Assembly (NCBI RefSeq): GCF_002865645.1
Contig: NW_020194628.1
Span: 2,108,001-2,172,000, forward strand
DNA: 64,000 nucleotides
Origin: Hyaloscypha bicolor E
Lineage: Eukaryota > Ascomycota > Leotiomycetes > Helotiales > Hyaloscyphaceae
Direction of reading: 5' to 3'
Shown here piece after piece: positions 23,501 to 35,288 of this stretch. The stretch's first letter is position 1, and every line of letters begins with the position of its first letter. The translations under genes were made by a program, and so were the position numbers. A model generated the notes under the pieces. The model was not told the DNA's origin. It did no database searches and was given only the letters and a program-made list of their open reading frames with translations.

Positions 23501-23658
23501 CTTCAACTCACTTCTGACCGAAGTTGGATGTCCTTCAAAGCATCTGAAGTTACGGCAGAGACAAATTGTCCAAACAGGCGTACAGGATCTTCGATCGGCT
23601 TGTCCGATTTGACGATCTCGTTCTGCGAGCGACTTGATAAATCTTGCTGGACGTCCAT
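20591..23658 (-). CDS. Ulp1-type (SUMO-protease family C48) cysteine protease, 936 aa
   Basis: Six exons: 23658-23512, 23457-21854, 21798-21576, 21523-21011, 20961-20923 and 20875-20591. All introns are 47-55 bp GT-AG and phases close. Residues ~60-480 are a long disordered, Pro/Ser-rich region. The catalytic domain occupies ~640-890: RAWLNCWDIAAAL (~710), NADHFTLLEIN (His ~790), IYHFDSMASHG (Asp ~807) and PQQRDGRSCGLMV (Gln ~847, Cys ~853), the complete His-Asp-Gln-Cys set of Ulp1/Sentrin proteases, with Phe replacing the usual Trp after His. A basic tail (SKKRKRIVEG) suggests nuclear location. The family removes SUMO or related modifiers. The long N-terminus could make it a lineage-specific or transposon-derived member; no transposase lies beside it. 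Confidence 0.85.
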
Positions 23659-25494
23659 TGTCTGAGTGATATCTAACGTTCCGCACGAGGAGGTGAAGGG
23701 TATACTTGAACTGAAGAGAGTGGTTGAGGCATGGCCACTGGGGGTTGCCTGGCATTAAGTACTCAAGCCCTCCATCGGTAGGGCTGTCAAGATGCCGCGT
23801 CGCCTTGCTTTTGGCTGAATCCCGTGATATGTTCCGCTGGGCGGACGGGATGGGACTGTCCAATGCCCACACCCCAAACCTCCTGCAGACGGTGCTGCTT
23901 AATGCGAGGGTGCATGATGCCAGGCATCTGCGGTGCCCTGAAGGAGGTTGTGTGCTGTCATTCGCTCTTTCCTGTCATGATCAGGAGGCAGAAGTGTTGG
24001 TTCTGGTCCACGATCATGCCGGTCGAATCAGCTAAGGTTGCCAGACACCCCTATCGTTGTCGAATAACATGGATGGCGTTGGATATGCGAGAGCTGATGG
24101 CCGCGAGACCCCATGCGAGGAGCATTTCGATCCTCTAGGCGGCCGAAATGCACAGCAACGGCCAGTCTGTTCGGTCCCTCGCTGCTGAGCCCACAACCAG
24201 GCAGTTTTGACACTCCATAGCTTTGGGATCCTACTGGCGATCGTTTCTGAGTCTCCTAGATGTCTCGTCTTGAACGTGAACGAAGGACCAGACTCGGCTG
24301 TTAAGCATGGATTGAGGAAAGGATCGTGAACCTTCGATCGTCCAGCCTCTTCCCCAATCGGTATGCCAACTCTCGGATCAGCTTCGGTGTCGGTGCAAAA
24401 TTAGACCAGACTCTTTCGTCGGCGTTCAACCCCCCCTGATAATACCATCCTCTCGACTATACACACCAATAGAGACACCGCAGTGGCCCATACCTCGTGT
24501 CTGAAGGGCTCTCGTGCATGAAAGAGCTGCTCAGCTGTAGATCTATTGACCACCCTCGGTCTTGCTGAAGCCCGACGTTCTCGTCATCCATGTCGTTGAG
24601 CGGTGGCCAAAGGGTTAGACCAAGGCGCTCCAGCTTCAGGCTTCAGGGGTCATCATGCTCCTCCTCTCGTTCGCATACCAACCACTACGGTTTGGAGCAG
24701 GCGATGTCTAGGGATCATACCATCATGCGCTCCTAAACTTGGTTGTGGTCCCTTTCCGAAGTTCCAACAGTGCCGAAGGCCACACCGATATATTATTACC
24801 AGCTCTGAGTATGGATACACCGCTGTGAGCAGCCTCTTGCATGTTGCATCGGGCGGATCAGCTCAGCCGTGAATATTGTTCGCACCGCAGAACTTTCACG
24901 ATACCTGCTGGCACGGATCATGCGTCACGAAGAGAGTAATCACCGAGGGGAACTTCCAAGGCGTACAGCCCGTGATGGTGTGTTGCCGGGACGGTGAGCC
25001 GGCACCAGCGCAGCGAGCCCATCCCGATAAAGGCGCAGCATCACATCATGAATGGCCGGTGGCCCTGCAAAGGGTCATGCGTACTACGGTCCCTGATTTC
25101 CTTGATTTCTTTCCTACTTGGGAACGGAGAGCGGTTTGTAAACAAAAGGGCTAAGGAGTATTAAACCAAGCTTCACATTTCCTATTTCAGCGTTCTGCTT
25201 CAACTCATGCCACGCGTGCACACGTTTAGCTTCGAAGGGCAACTCCAACGTCGAAGACCACCTCCAAACCTTGCTCCCAGCCGACTCAGTGAGTGGGAAA
25301 AGCCCAGTCCAGCACCTTCGAGGAAGTAACCGCCGCTCGAGAAAGGAGTATTAGGTGGTTTCATGCAGCCTGGTTTCTTTATGATCTGCATGGTGATAAC
25401 AATGAGCCGTTCGTTGTCGCCGGAGAGTGCAGCCTTGGTTGCGGCTCAGAGTCGCAGTGCGGGGGTCGCTTGGTTCTTCTGTCGTGCCACGAAT
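23659..25494. other. gene-poor region, no supported gene
   Basis: Numerous short open frames on both strands, none with splice support or a recognisable domain. Composition is near that of coding DNA, so decayed genes are possible, but I cannot align them to anything. Confidence 0.35.
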
Positions 25495-26106
25495 TCATCG
25501 GAATCGCACATCCACCCCACCCTGTTCCAATGAGCAAGGACGAAAGCCTCGATTCCGCAAGCCAAGCTGGTTGGTTTCTCGCCGCGAGACGGTGGTCTCA
25601 TCCTTTTGGCTGGCATCCATAATGTCCGTTAGGGTCTTGATAATTGCAAGTCCCGTCTCTGCACCAAGTTTTGCGATAACGTGCTGGCGTGTTCCCACAT
25701 CCTCGCTCTCAATGAGATTCCAGCCCATCTGGAAGAACCTTTTTATGTCCACAGCAGCTCCGAAACGTGAGGAAATCGTGTCGGGCCCGGGAACCCTGTA
25801 TGTCTATTTTCGGCAGACTGCTTCGGTTTCAGTCTCTTCGCGAAGCTGTTGATTTGTGGTGCTTGCGGTGCTCGTTAATGTGTTCATGGCTGAATCGATA
25901 GTGGGTGCCGCGATGGCAACGGCCGCGTGTGAAGTCGGAGTAGGGCCCTGGTCTATTGTGTCTTGAAGTCAGTGGTTATTCTCATAGACAAGGTAGAGCA
26001 TCGAGTACTCACGGTATTCTGGAAGGTGTATTGGATGATTGACTAAATATTGTAAGCAAACGAGCAGCTAGAGGTTGCGGTGCAAGAGCAGCCTTACCCA
26101 AATCAT
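25495..26106 (-). pseudogene. broken multi-exon gene, unknown fungal family
   Basis: From an ATG at 26106 (MIW) two well-formed introns can be read: GTAAGG...ATATTTAG, then exon SIIQYTFQNT, then GTGAGT...CTGAC...TTCAAG. A Thr/Ala-rich stretch (TSHAAVAIAAPTIDSAMNTL) follows, then an in-frame TAG near 25,803. The same frame resumes immediately as YRVPGPDTISSRFGAAVDIK and RFFQMGWNLIESEDVGTRQH, then AKLGAETGLAIIKTL, until the frame loses protein character near 25,600. Intact introns with a stop in the middle indicate a recently disabled gene; a hidden intron around the stop is possible. Function unknown. Confidence 0.45.
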
Positions 26107-26492
26107 CCCCGCTTCGTCGTTTGCCCAGAGTTATGCTCCGACATGGTGTTCTGTTTCTGCGGAGGCTAGAACCTTTGTGTAATGCTACCAGTACTGTATA
26201 CTGATGAGCTTGGGATCTCCTGAGGGCTACGGAGCGTTGTGCTGCAGTTGTAACTGGAATGCGAAGTTAAAAAGAATACAAATGTGCTGAGGTAATCTCG
26301 TCCACTTTCACGTGATGCAAACATCGTGAGGCACTTCGGTCGCTTACTGCTTCTACCAACGACCAGATCTATCCACGCACCAAGGACTCTGGATCAAGCG
26401 CACATTCCCAGTCAGAGAGCCTACAATTAGTTCAACAAATCTCTCGCGCATTGATCGAGAACAGCGATAACACCGACACCGTACTTATCATC

Positions 26493-28119
26493 ATGGATAT
26501 GAATTACAAGGTAGATCTCGATATTCAGTTGAGTTTGCCGTATCTGACTAGAGCAGAGAGCTATAGAGATCTTAAACACAAAGATACGCCCACGGAGACC
26601 AAGCATCGCGCCTACTGGAGGCTTTCCTAGCTTAGGCAGGGCGCCTAATACGGACGGAGAATCCGGCCTAAGGGGGACGCCTAGCATATTAGGGATGAGG
26701 CAGTGGCTAAATAAACTTGGCCACTCGGTATGGGTTCGCCACGACCTAATATACTCTAATTCTAACTTTAATAGGCGTCGGACATTAATAGACTTAATAT
26801 TGTTCACGTAGCTGGAACGAAAGGCAAAGGAAGCACATGTGCATTTATTAACTCCTTCCTTAAAACACACGGCGAAAGAACCGGGTTTCCACGGAAGGTC
26901 GGTCTTTACACTTCACCTTATCTTATCTGCCCCGAAGAGCAAATTCGTATTAATTTCAAGCCGCTATCGAGAGACCTGTTCGCAAAGTACTTTTTCGAAG
27001 TCGACAATATCTTGTCACAATCTCTTCCAGAATTTGATATAAGGCCCCGGTATCTCCAGTCCTTTGCTCTATTATCCCTTCACGCTTTTATTAGGGAAGG
27101 TGTCGATGCTGCTATCATTGAGACGCACCATGGCGGCGAATTTGATTCTACGAACGTTATTGAGAAGCCCCTCGTTACTGCTATTACTCCGCTAGGCATA
27201 GATCACATCAAACAACTCGGTTCTTCGATCGAGAGTATCGCGTGGCATAAAGCGGGAATCTTTAAATCTGGCGCTATAGCGTTTTCGGCACCGCAAGAGA
27301 GCACTGCTATGGAGGTATTACGAAAGCGGGGATCTGAGAAGAGTATTAATCTACAGTTTGTCGACATAGATCCTTTGCTCCCGGCCGACATAGTACAGCT
27401 TCAGCCAGACGTTCAACGAGTGAACTGCTCCCTAGCTCTTGCCTGTGTGCGCTCGTTTCTGGCTCAAAAGTCAAAGGGGAGCTTGAGTATATCAGATATA
27501 CTACAAGGTATTAGCCAATTCTCCTGGCCCGGGCGCTTCCAGCTCGTTATCGAAGATCGATTCCAGTGGTTCTTAGATAGTGCACATAATGAGATGAGTG
27601 TTGGCATTGCTGCCAAGTGGTTTCTTGAGAGCTCTCAAATGCACAGGTATATATAGATATAATTCTAGAAATATCTTACTGCCTGGTTCTAATTAGGTTA
27701 CAGGACTACCTCACCTATAGCGCGAGTTCTGGTCTTTAGCATGATCACGGAGCAAAGGGATAAAGCAGCTGTGTTTGAACGGTTGGCTGCTTCTCTTAAG
27801 TGTAGTAGCGTACAGCACGCTATCTTCACTACATACGAACGAGACAGTGGGGGCAGTAGGTAGTTACTATTTTCTTTATACTTCTCTTGCTAACTCTAGG
27901 TTAGTGCTACAGTCTTCTCATGACCAGCATGTATATCCAGAGATCTGGAAAAGGCTGCATCCTGGTTCAACAGTTTCCTTTGAGGCCACTATTCGAGGAG
28001 CTCTAGAGAAAGTGAGGGAGATTGGGAAAGAGTATGGGAGTGTGCAGACTCTGGTTACTGGGAGCCAGCACTTAGTTGGTGGTGTGCTTTCCCTCTTGGA
28101 GTCGTCAGCCAGGGTTTGA
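26493..28119 (+). CDS. FPGS: folylpolyglutamate synthase
   Basis: Exons 26493-26510, 26557-26727, 26775-27646, 27704-27859 and 27900-28119, 478 aa. The enzyme adds glutamates to folates using ATP. Visible signatures: NIVHVAGTKGKGST (P-loop, ~77-84), KVGLYTSPYL, then PLGIDHIKQLGSSIESIAWH and KAGIFKSG (~200-225), SWPGRFQ, and LDSAHNEMS (the DxAH motif near the Mur-ligase C-terminal domain). Splice sites have CTAAC/CTGAC branches and all phases fit. The first 18-nt exon (MDMNYK, leading into RAIEILNT) is the weakest part, because an open frame without a stop extends further upstream. A large non-conserved Pro/Gly-rich insert lies at ~20-45. Length is normal. It could be the housekeeping gene or a paralogue. 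Confidence 0.88.
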
Positions 28120-28326
28120 AGCATCAAATCAGATAATTCATTCTTGCGAGAGGACTTTTGAATACAGGTCGCATTTTCAGAGGGCAAGCTCTTTAATACA
28201 CTCGGATCCAGGAGAAAAAGGGCGGTTCCAACCACGTGAGTAGAGCCTGCAAAGTTCAAGGCCTATAGAATTGTGCCTATGAAGTCCTTTGTATTGGTCT
28301 CTCCGACTGAGCTGTTCTACATTCTA

Positions 28327-31300
28327 CTATATACACAATCTAATGCTATCCTTTCCATAAGGGAATCTGCTCTTTCTCTGCTCTGTCATGTAGTCATCAT
28401 AGAACAGCTCGGATATCCGACCCAAACCATTTTCTGCGTTCCACTCCTGGACCATATCGAACCAGATAGAACCCAGAGCATAGTCATGAAACTGGCGGCC
28501 TGTGTATTGATAAAGCGATTTCGCCATATCCATAAGTTCAACTGTTGTTTCCCGTAACCCAAGCTGACTTGTGATATCGCAAATAGTATAAGAGATTATC
28601 ATCTGAGGAAATGGTGTCCCACCAAGGTTCCTCCTTGACTTCTCTCCAAGATCAAAGGCAGCTCGCCAGTAGGAAAGGGCCGTCTCCCCCCTAACAGTAG
28701 TTGTGAAGCGCCACTCCAGGTGCGCGATTATTGCAAGTCCAGCTGAAACGGAGAACTGACGAATAGCAAGACCAAGGCTAGCATTCGAAATCTTCGAATA
28801 TACTTTATCGATGGCTTCGTAGATAGCCTTCGCTTTAAGAAGCCATGGCTGAGCATCGCTGAATCCCTTGCTATACTTCAGTATCCATAACCCGTTCATA
28901 AGATGCGTGCCGGCTGCTGCGAGGCTGACACGTCTTCCTCTGACACCGAGGCTCTGCCAAGGCTGGTCCACAAAATTACACACTGGAATGGTTTCCATGG
29001 CAGCACCAATTGCCCCACACTCGCAATTTGCAGATACGAGATACGAGAAATAGTGCGGCTGTAGGCTCCGGGATATCGGGGACTCGCTGAGTTGCTCCAA
29101 TAATTTCTTTCCATCACCAAATTCCCCCGCGAAAAGACAGATTTTTATCTGGAAGCATAGTTTCTTCTGGAGTAGACGTCGCTCTTCAGGTCGATTGGGG
29201 TCCAGCGGTATCATATTTTGCAACTCGTGCCACGCACTTGAGAGCTCATCCCGGTATATCATAACTTGCACACGGAAGAGAATATTCTCTGCCAGGAAGG
29301 CGTTTGAACTTAAGTCAGTCGGAGATAAGCCGAGCTCAATACTATGCCGGTACGCGTCACTGAATTGAGTCAGGTACAGATAGCACAAGACAAGTCTCCG
29401 AAATCGTAGCTTTGCCGATAATAGGGAATCAGCGTCGCTGGCTGCCATGATCCTTTCCGCGGCCGCAAGGACGTTCAGCTTCCAATCCAGAGTCGTAAAC
29501 CCCGAAGCCGATAAACAACTGCAGACGATTCGTTTACGTTGTGGCGCAGAAAATTGATTGATGAAGTCCGGCGCTTCGAAGTATTTCAGAACGTGTGCGA
29601 CATGAGGCAGTTGTGATCTGCACAGCTCTTCAAAGCTATTGGTAGATGATCAGTGGAAATTCACAATGGCTCGCTTTGCGACTTACCTGTTGACACCTTC
29701 AGCACGATCAACATCCGGATCCTCAGGGAAGGAGTGAAAGACGAGTAGCGAAGCTTTGCATTCCATCCGTCGAGCATCACCTAAAGTGCATTCAACGAGC
29801 GATCGCAGCTTTGGTAGGACTGTAATTGATTCTAGGGCCCTGCTGATGCGAATAAGTGCAAGAGCCTCCAGGTGTTCGAGAGCTGAGTCAAGGTTTTGAC
29901 TGCATGCGAATAAAGGATTGAGATCTGGAGCGGGTGCGAAGTCGACCTCCCCTGAACGGTTGAAGAACCATTTCGGCTCAGCGGCACGGAGGAGCATGCT
30001 CTTCGGTATATCGGCTTCACCCAGGAAAACTAAAAGCGTTGCTAAATCTCTGGAATGATCGTTCAATTGTTGGAAGGTTATGACAAGCTCTTGTGAAAGG
30101 GTTGGGGGAGGCGTCCAGTGTTGCGGATATGGAAGCGTTCTGTAGCGTTGTAGAGGTGAGATGTAATCTCCTGTATTCAAGATATGTGCCAACGTATTAC
30201 TTGCAATGGATCTGCCGGGTAGTGGAGGGGATGGAGGGAGGTCATTGTTGGCGGGGAAAGAAGGGCTGCATCTCGGATCATCGTTGTCGGTAATGTGCGT
30301 AGGACCTGGAGACTTCGAATTATACGGTGACGAATAGGGCGGGGGAAGGAGCGAGCCTAATAAATGGCGAACTCTTTGGAGATAGATCTCCACTGAACTG
30401 CCAGTGCGGAATTGAGGGGTATGTTGAGGCAGGATGTGGAATGGGTTGTTTGCTCCATTTTTGTTGGACGATAGCTGTCGGTGTTGCTGAGGGAAATCTT
30501 CTCCGGAGGAAGAGGAATTGGCTGTCGGAGTAGATATGCACTGCTGTGTTGGACTGCTTGCCCGCCCATTATAGTGTTTCTCTTGCAGCTGTTGGTGCTG
30601 AGGAAGGTCTTGGATGGGCGGCAATACATTGCATCTCGTAGAAGGCAAACCCTGTTGGGATTGAAAACTTCGCTCCTCCCACTTTGTTCGCTTATTATCG
30701 AGCACTTGATCGGGAGGAGAGGGAAGAGATGTCGGGGTAGGTGGTTGCGAGCAGCTCGCTTGCTCGCCATCATGTCTTTCTTGTGGTCCAGCTTGTGGTA
30801 TGACTCGTCTGGCTGCGTGATGCCCGAGGCGCTCAAGTCGATTTGGGTTGTCCGGTTCTAGATCAGTTCTGTTAGCGAAGAATCTTATCTCTAAAGAGAA
30901 GGTGTACTTTGTGGGATGAATCCTTTCATCCATTCGTTTTCCTTGTCCCTCATGAGATGAACAACGTTCTCCACCAGCCACTTCCGCGAAGCTTCGTCTT
31001 TGATGGCTGTCCATTGATTTACGATCGAGTCGGTATCTCTGAAGGCTATAGCGAGCGCAATAATGCCCTTTAATCCTCCATAGTTGAAGAAAGCACCTTC
31101 GATATGGTCTGGATAACATCCATGCCACGCAGCTTGGATGATCCGTTCCTCCTTCTTGGTTGGGACCCAGTTATTTGTAAACTTTTTCAAAACGCTGCGA
31201 AACAGTGATTCTTGAACTTGAAGGGCTTTAAAAGCGTCTAAAAGCAATGATCGATGTTCTTCTTCAAGATAAGTAGTGAATGTTGCGTGGCGAATTGCGT

Positions 31301-31400
31301 ATAAAAGAGCCGATACCGTTTTCCATGGCGCAAAGGCGAGACTGTCATCGAGATTCAAGAGGCTCTGGGGCTGTGTTGGCGCTTTGAAAACGATCTCCAT
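28327..31400 (-). CDS. 990-aa protein, STAND-like tail with TPR-like helices
   Basis: Exons 31400-30908, 30857-29687 and 29635-28327. Introns are GTACAC...GCTAAC...TCTAG (50 bp) and GTAAGT...CAATAG (51 bp), in phase. Residues 1-164 are a helical N-terminal domain of unknown type. Residues ~190-400 are Pro/Gln/Ser-rich and include (244-289) the module shared with the gene at 332-2306. Residues ~420-520 (DHSRDLATLLVFLGEADIPK, then LRSLVECTLGD) resemble the winged-helix segment that follows the NB-ARC domain in fungal STAND proteins, though no P-loop is present. Residues ~560-990 are helical repeats, TPR-like, as in such receptors. Function unknown; a regulatory or scaffold role is inference. 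Confidence 0.68.
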
Positions 31401-32081
31401 TGGTTGAATTCCTGGAGGCAGATCTGAGGCAGATGAATGAAGGAAGGGAACGGTGAAGGCAAGGCGAACATGCGACCCGTCCGGAAGATAATACGGCCAG
31501 GCGCCGGGAGCTGCTCAGCTGAACCCTATTTTCGGTTGAAACGTCTCCAGAGAGCCTAACCCAATTCGGTTGCCTCCGTTTGATGCCGCCACTAAAACCG
31601 CATTTCACACCCCAATCTGAGTGAGACAATGTTATACTGGACTGCGCACCCCCAGAACACGCGGTTGGTATTTTGAGAGATCCATTGTGTATAGTTGCCA
31701 GATAGTGATGCAGCCTTTCCCAATGCGTCAACATCAATCTCGTGAACCCTTTCTATCTCCCCAATTCACGGCTCGAGAACCCTCCCCCCCCCCAATGCGT
31801 TTTCCTTGATTTGTTACAGTCAGGACTAGAAGGGAGGAGGGGTTTCATCACCACCGTCACTTGTTTTCTTTGCCGGAAATCTCTGAAAAGTGTTGTAAAT
31901 TGTGAAAATCTAATAACGTGATATAACAGTTCTGAGCCCTTGGTGAAAATGTGAATGTTTCCCAAGAGACACCCAATTTCGAAGGGGGAGCGTGGTTTCC
32001 TTTTTCCAGCGAGACCTGCATCCGAGGCTCTGAAATCATTTGGGGTCCCGACATGCAATATGAGGGTTCTTGCAGGAAAGC
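31401..32081. other. spacer, divergent promoter region
   Basis: Lies between the starts of the 990-aa gene (-) and the frame at 32,082 (+). It contains a poly-C run near 31,785. Open frames on the minus strand here are not supported by splicing or motifs. Confidence 0.35.
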
Positions 32082-32966
32082 ATGGTTGGTCGCCTCGTTT
32101 TCTTCGAAAGTCTGCATTCTTTGCCCGGTTTCCCTCAGCCAAGCCAAGGCAATGAAGTTGTAGTCCAATTTATGGGAAACAGCAAATACCACGATGTTGC
32201 CCAAGTCAATCGAGAGGAGTTGCGCAAGGCCACTGCCAACGCTGACAACACTCAAGTCCACAATGCCACTTCAAAGTTTCAGATTTGCTCAGTCCTCGTC
32301 GAGTCCTCATTCGAAACACCGCAAGAGCCCCTTGTTATAAGCACACATCAACTACATCTTGATCAAGAACTCAATCTCTCTTCTCCTGAAAAAGAGCAAA
32401 TGGCAATTTATCAAGCAATCAAAGGCATAAGCGACGGAGACGGTAGACATGTCATTATCCTCACCACTCTTCCGAACATAGATTGGTGGGCCGTATCACT
32501 AGTCGAATGCGTGAACAGGGCTCGAGAGTGTATTAGAACAGAAGTCGAAGAAGGAAGAATCACACTCAAAATACGATATGAGGATAAAGTGGAGGTGACG
32601 AGTAAAGGGATTTTTGAGGAATTTACTTGTAGAGAATGTTGGGATTTGAGAGAGGACGAAGTGAAGGATAAAGTGAATGGAGGCGACAAGATAGAGGAGA
32701 GAGACAAGATATGGGAATACTTGGAACCAGACTGCCCTGAAAAGAAGGAGGCGACGATGAGCAAGTCGCGCCACACTCCCCCAAAGCACACCAAGATAAA
32801 CGACGAAGAGCGCCAACTCTCCGACCAATACTGCTCTTTTCCTCATCGTCCACGATTTTGTCTTATCCCCATCCTCGAAATGCAGCTCCTCAACCTCTTC
32901 CGCCTCCTCCTCATCCTCCTCATCCTCCTCATCCCCGCCTACCTCATCTGTCATGACGAATTTTGA
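32082..32966 (+). CDS. possible 294-aa tail-anchored protein, unknown
   Basis: Uninterrupted frame from the ATG at 32082 (another ATG is at 32,173). The middle looks like real protein (GRHVIILTTLPNIDWWAVSL, then EEFTCRECWDLREDE). The extreme C-terminus is a single hydrophobic helix (LLNLFRLLLILLILLIPAYL) followed by a short tail, as in tail-anchored membrane proteins. The opposite strand is also open over 32,499-32,993 and would encode an acidic run plus hydrophobic helices, so strand choice is not certain. No family is recognised. Confidence 0.42.
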   Translation: MVGRLVFFESLHSLPGFPQPSQGNEVVVQFMGNSKYHDVAQVNREELRKATANADNTQVHNATSKFQICSVLVESSFETPQEPLVISTHQLHLDQELNLSSPEKEQMAIYQAIKGISDGDGRHVIILTTLPNIDWWAVSLVECVNRARECIRTEVEEGRITLKIRYEDKVEVTSKGIFEEFTCRECWDLREDEVKDKVNGGDKIEERDKIWEYLEPDCPEKKEATMSKSRHTPPKHTKINDEERQLSDQYCSFPHRPRFCLIPILEMQLLNLFRLLLILLILLIPAYLICHDEF

Positions 32967-35048
32967 GCGATGTTTACATTGGATCGAGGACACGGTCTAA
33001 TGATCCATATTCGGAAGAGTGGTGAGGATAATGTCGTTCGTACCATGACGAAGCGAGAGATAAAGGGAAGGATTGAAGTGTGATAGATGGAATGGATTTG
33101 GGTTTCGATAACATGATTCAAAAGAAAACTCCGCAACGCTGGAATAGTACTCTTATCTGGTGAGAGGGCGTTTTTGCATTTTGATTATCACTCTCTTCCT
33201 CTGAATTTACCGCCAGTATATGTTAGCATTCGTAAGAATTTTGGGTCACTGTCTGCACTTCTCTCATGTGGCCTTGTAATGTTTTCCCCATAAAGTCAAA
33301 TACGATGAGGGTCGGCCACTGCCAGCTTCATCCAAATAAAATTAGCTTCTAGTACATGTTATGTGATCAAAAGATGAGAAAGAAACCCGCCATTTGGAGA
33401 GTCAGAAGAGTGTTTATTTCCTAGCCTGCTCTTCCAAAAAAAAAAAAAAACTACTTATCAAAGCGCGCGTCATTCTCCTTCTGCCCAATACGCCTCGAAC
33501 TGATCCTTCTTCCGTTTCAGGAATTCTTCCTTCCCAGCAAGTGTTGCCGTATCCAACATCGCCTCGCCTAGGCCCTCCTTATGCAGAACCTCCCAGTAAA
33601 GTTGGTTAACGTCAAGCTACTCCTCGACGCAAGGTTAAACCAGTAATGCTCGCTATCCCACGACTCCCGCATTCAAGCTAAGAGGGGCGGCTCCCCAAAT
33701 TAGGCAATCCCGAAGATCCACAATTCTCAACGACACCTTCATCAAAACCTTCATCCATAGTGTTGTCATTCATGAAAGCAAGCCATGACAACTTGAAGTC
33801 GCCTTCTCTGTGATAATTGTAGTCATATCTGTTATTTTGTGAACATCTTGTATGATTTTTATTACAAAATTCAAAACACCTCATCTGCTTTTCCAGAGTG
33901 CTATCTTCTTTTCGCACCAAATGTTCTCCCTTACGACCCACCACCGGATCTTTCCCTAAGAACACTGGAGGGAAACAAGTCAATGAAATCAAACTGTGTG
34001 TCATGTGGTGCCGATTTCAAGCAGTACGCCGTGAGACTGTTCCATGAATTCTCTATACATGGTTCAGTAGATGCATCCGATGCAAAAGCCTAATATTGCA
34101 AACGCCAGAGTCAATCTGCTGCTTCGCTAACATTTTCTTGACATGTTTGTTGTGAAAGTGCCTGCTGAGAGAACCAGGGGTAGCATAGTCACAGATCCTC
34201 TCGCGAATCAACAATTACGGGTTTCCAAGGCACACTGTCAGCCTCTTATCCGATATTACAGATAAGATTGCCTGACTTAGTGCAATGTCAAGCTCAGACC
34301 GTGCTTGCTCTTCGGGATTAACAATTATGGGAACACTACCTCCGGCAAGCCTGCCATGCTAAACATGGGGTAAGGACCTCCCCTTCTCCATGCCGTCGTA
34401 TGGAACTGGAAAGACGCTCATTGCACGTTAAATTGGAAAGGTTGAATTCTCGAGAACCCAAAATCATTAACGGTCCTAAAGTACTAAACAAGTTCGTCGG
34501 GGTGACTCTTGGAAGGGTAACAGTTCGTTTGCTTCGGTGCCCAAAGTTGTGGTTGAGAACTCGAGAAAGAAAGGAAATGAAGCGAGGCGGCCGCTCGCTT
34601 CATTTATCATGCCAACCTCGGCGCGAGGCGAAAAAGTCTTCATCACCATCACCACATCGCCACATCACCGCTCTGCAAAACCCAATCTTGCGGACGGCAA
34701 TGGCCCTTTGCGGCATGGAAGTAGGCCTGTCAAGTGAGTAAAGTGTCACCAAAACTCACTACTTCATTGCTAATTGCTAGATTAGGATCAATTAATCTTC
34801 ACTCGAACTGTCGTAAAGTAGGACAAACCACAATGACATTCCCAAACGACCACACATAAAGTCATATCTTGCCCAGCGGCCTTCCTCCCGCCTGTCCGCC
34901 CTCGCAACCGAAGTCAACTCGCGTGGACATACGAGAGGGACTTCGGCTCACCAGATCGAGAAGGGGATCTTCCCACCACGAACTCGCCAATTATGGCCTT
35001 CGACCTCACCTTCGAATCAGTGTCAAGTTGCATGGAACGCGAGAGCGA
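32967..35048. other. gene-poor region
   Basis: No supported gene. It holds a run of 15 A at 33,436-33,450 and several short frames. A fragment with CVSCGADFKQYAVRLFHEF near 34,000 is protein-like but has no start or exon context. Confidence 0.35.
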
Positions 35049-35288
35049 ATGGGGGAGTATTGGGTGAAATTCGGAGACTGGATAGCAGGCAAGCCAAAGT
35101 TGGTGACAATCGGGCGATGGTTCTTGCGCACCGCTGACCGACTCAGGAATCTCTACCCTGCGGCAGGGATGAAGTTCACTGTCCACGGCTTGTACCCAAA
35201 TGCTGACCGATACTCAGTTCCACATTCGATCCCAAAACAGCATGAGTGGCAACTTGAGTGGGACTTGGAGAAGGCGTGCACAAGGTGA
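35049..35288 (+). CDS. doubtful 79-aa open frame
   Basis: The ATG at 35049 gives MGEYWVKFGDWIAGKPKLVT..., ending EWDLEKACTR. The sequence has a natural amino-acid mix, but no homologue is recognised and no introns were found. The frame is open upstream without an ATG, so this may be the last exon of a decayed gene. Confidence 0.25.
   Translation: MGEYWVKFGDWIAGKPKLVTIGRWFLRTADRLRNLYPAAGMKFTVHGLYPNADRYSVPHSIPKQHEWQLEWDLEKACTR

Noticed and set aside
10000..31000. secondary-metabolite biosynthetic cluster
   Set aside because: No polyketide synthase, peptide synthetase, terpene synthase, P450 or transporter set is present; the GT2, GNAT and other genes do not form a known pathway.
33436..33450. 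A15 run as poly(A) tail of a retrocopy or LINE
   Set aside because: No target duplication, and no coding remnant upstream or downstream of it on either strand.
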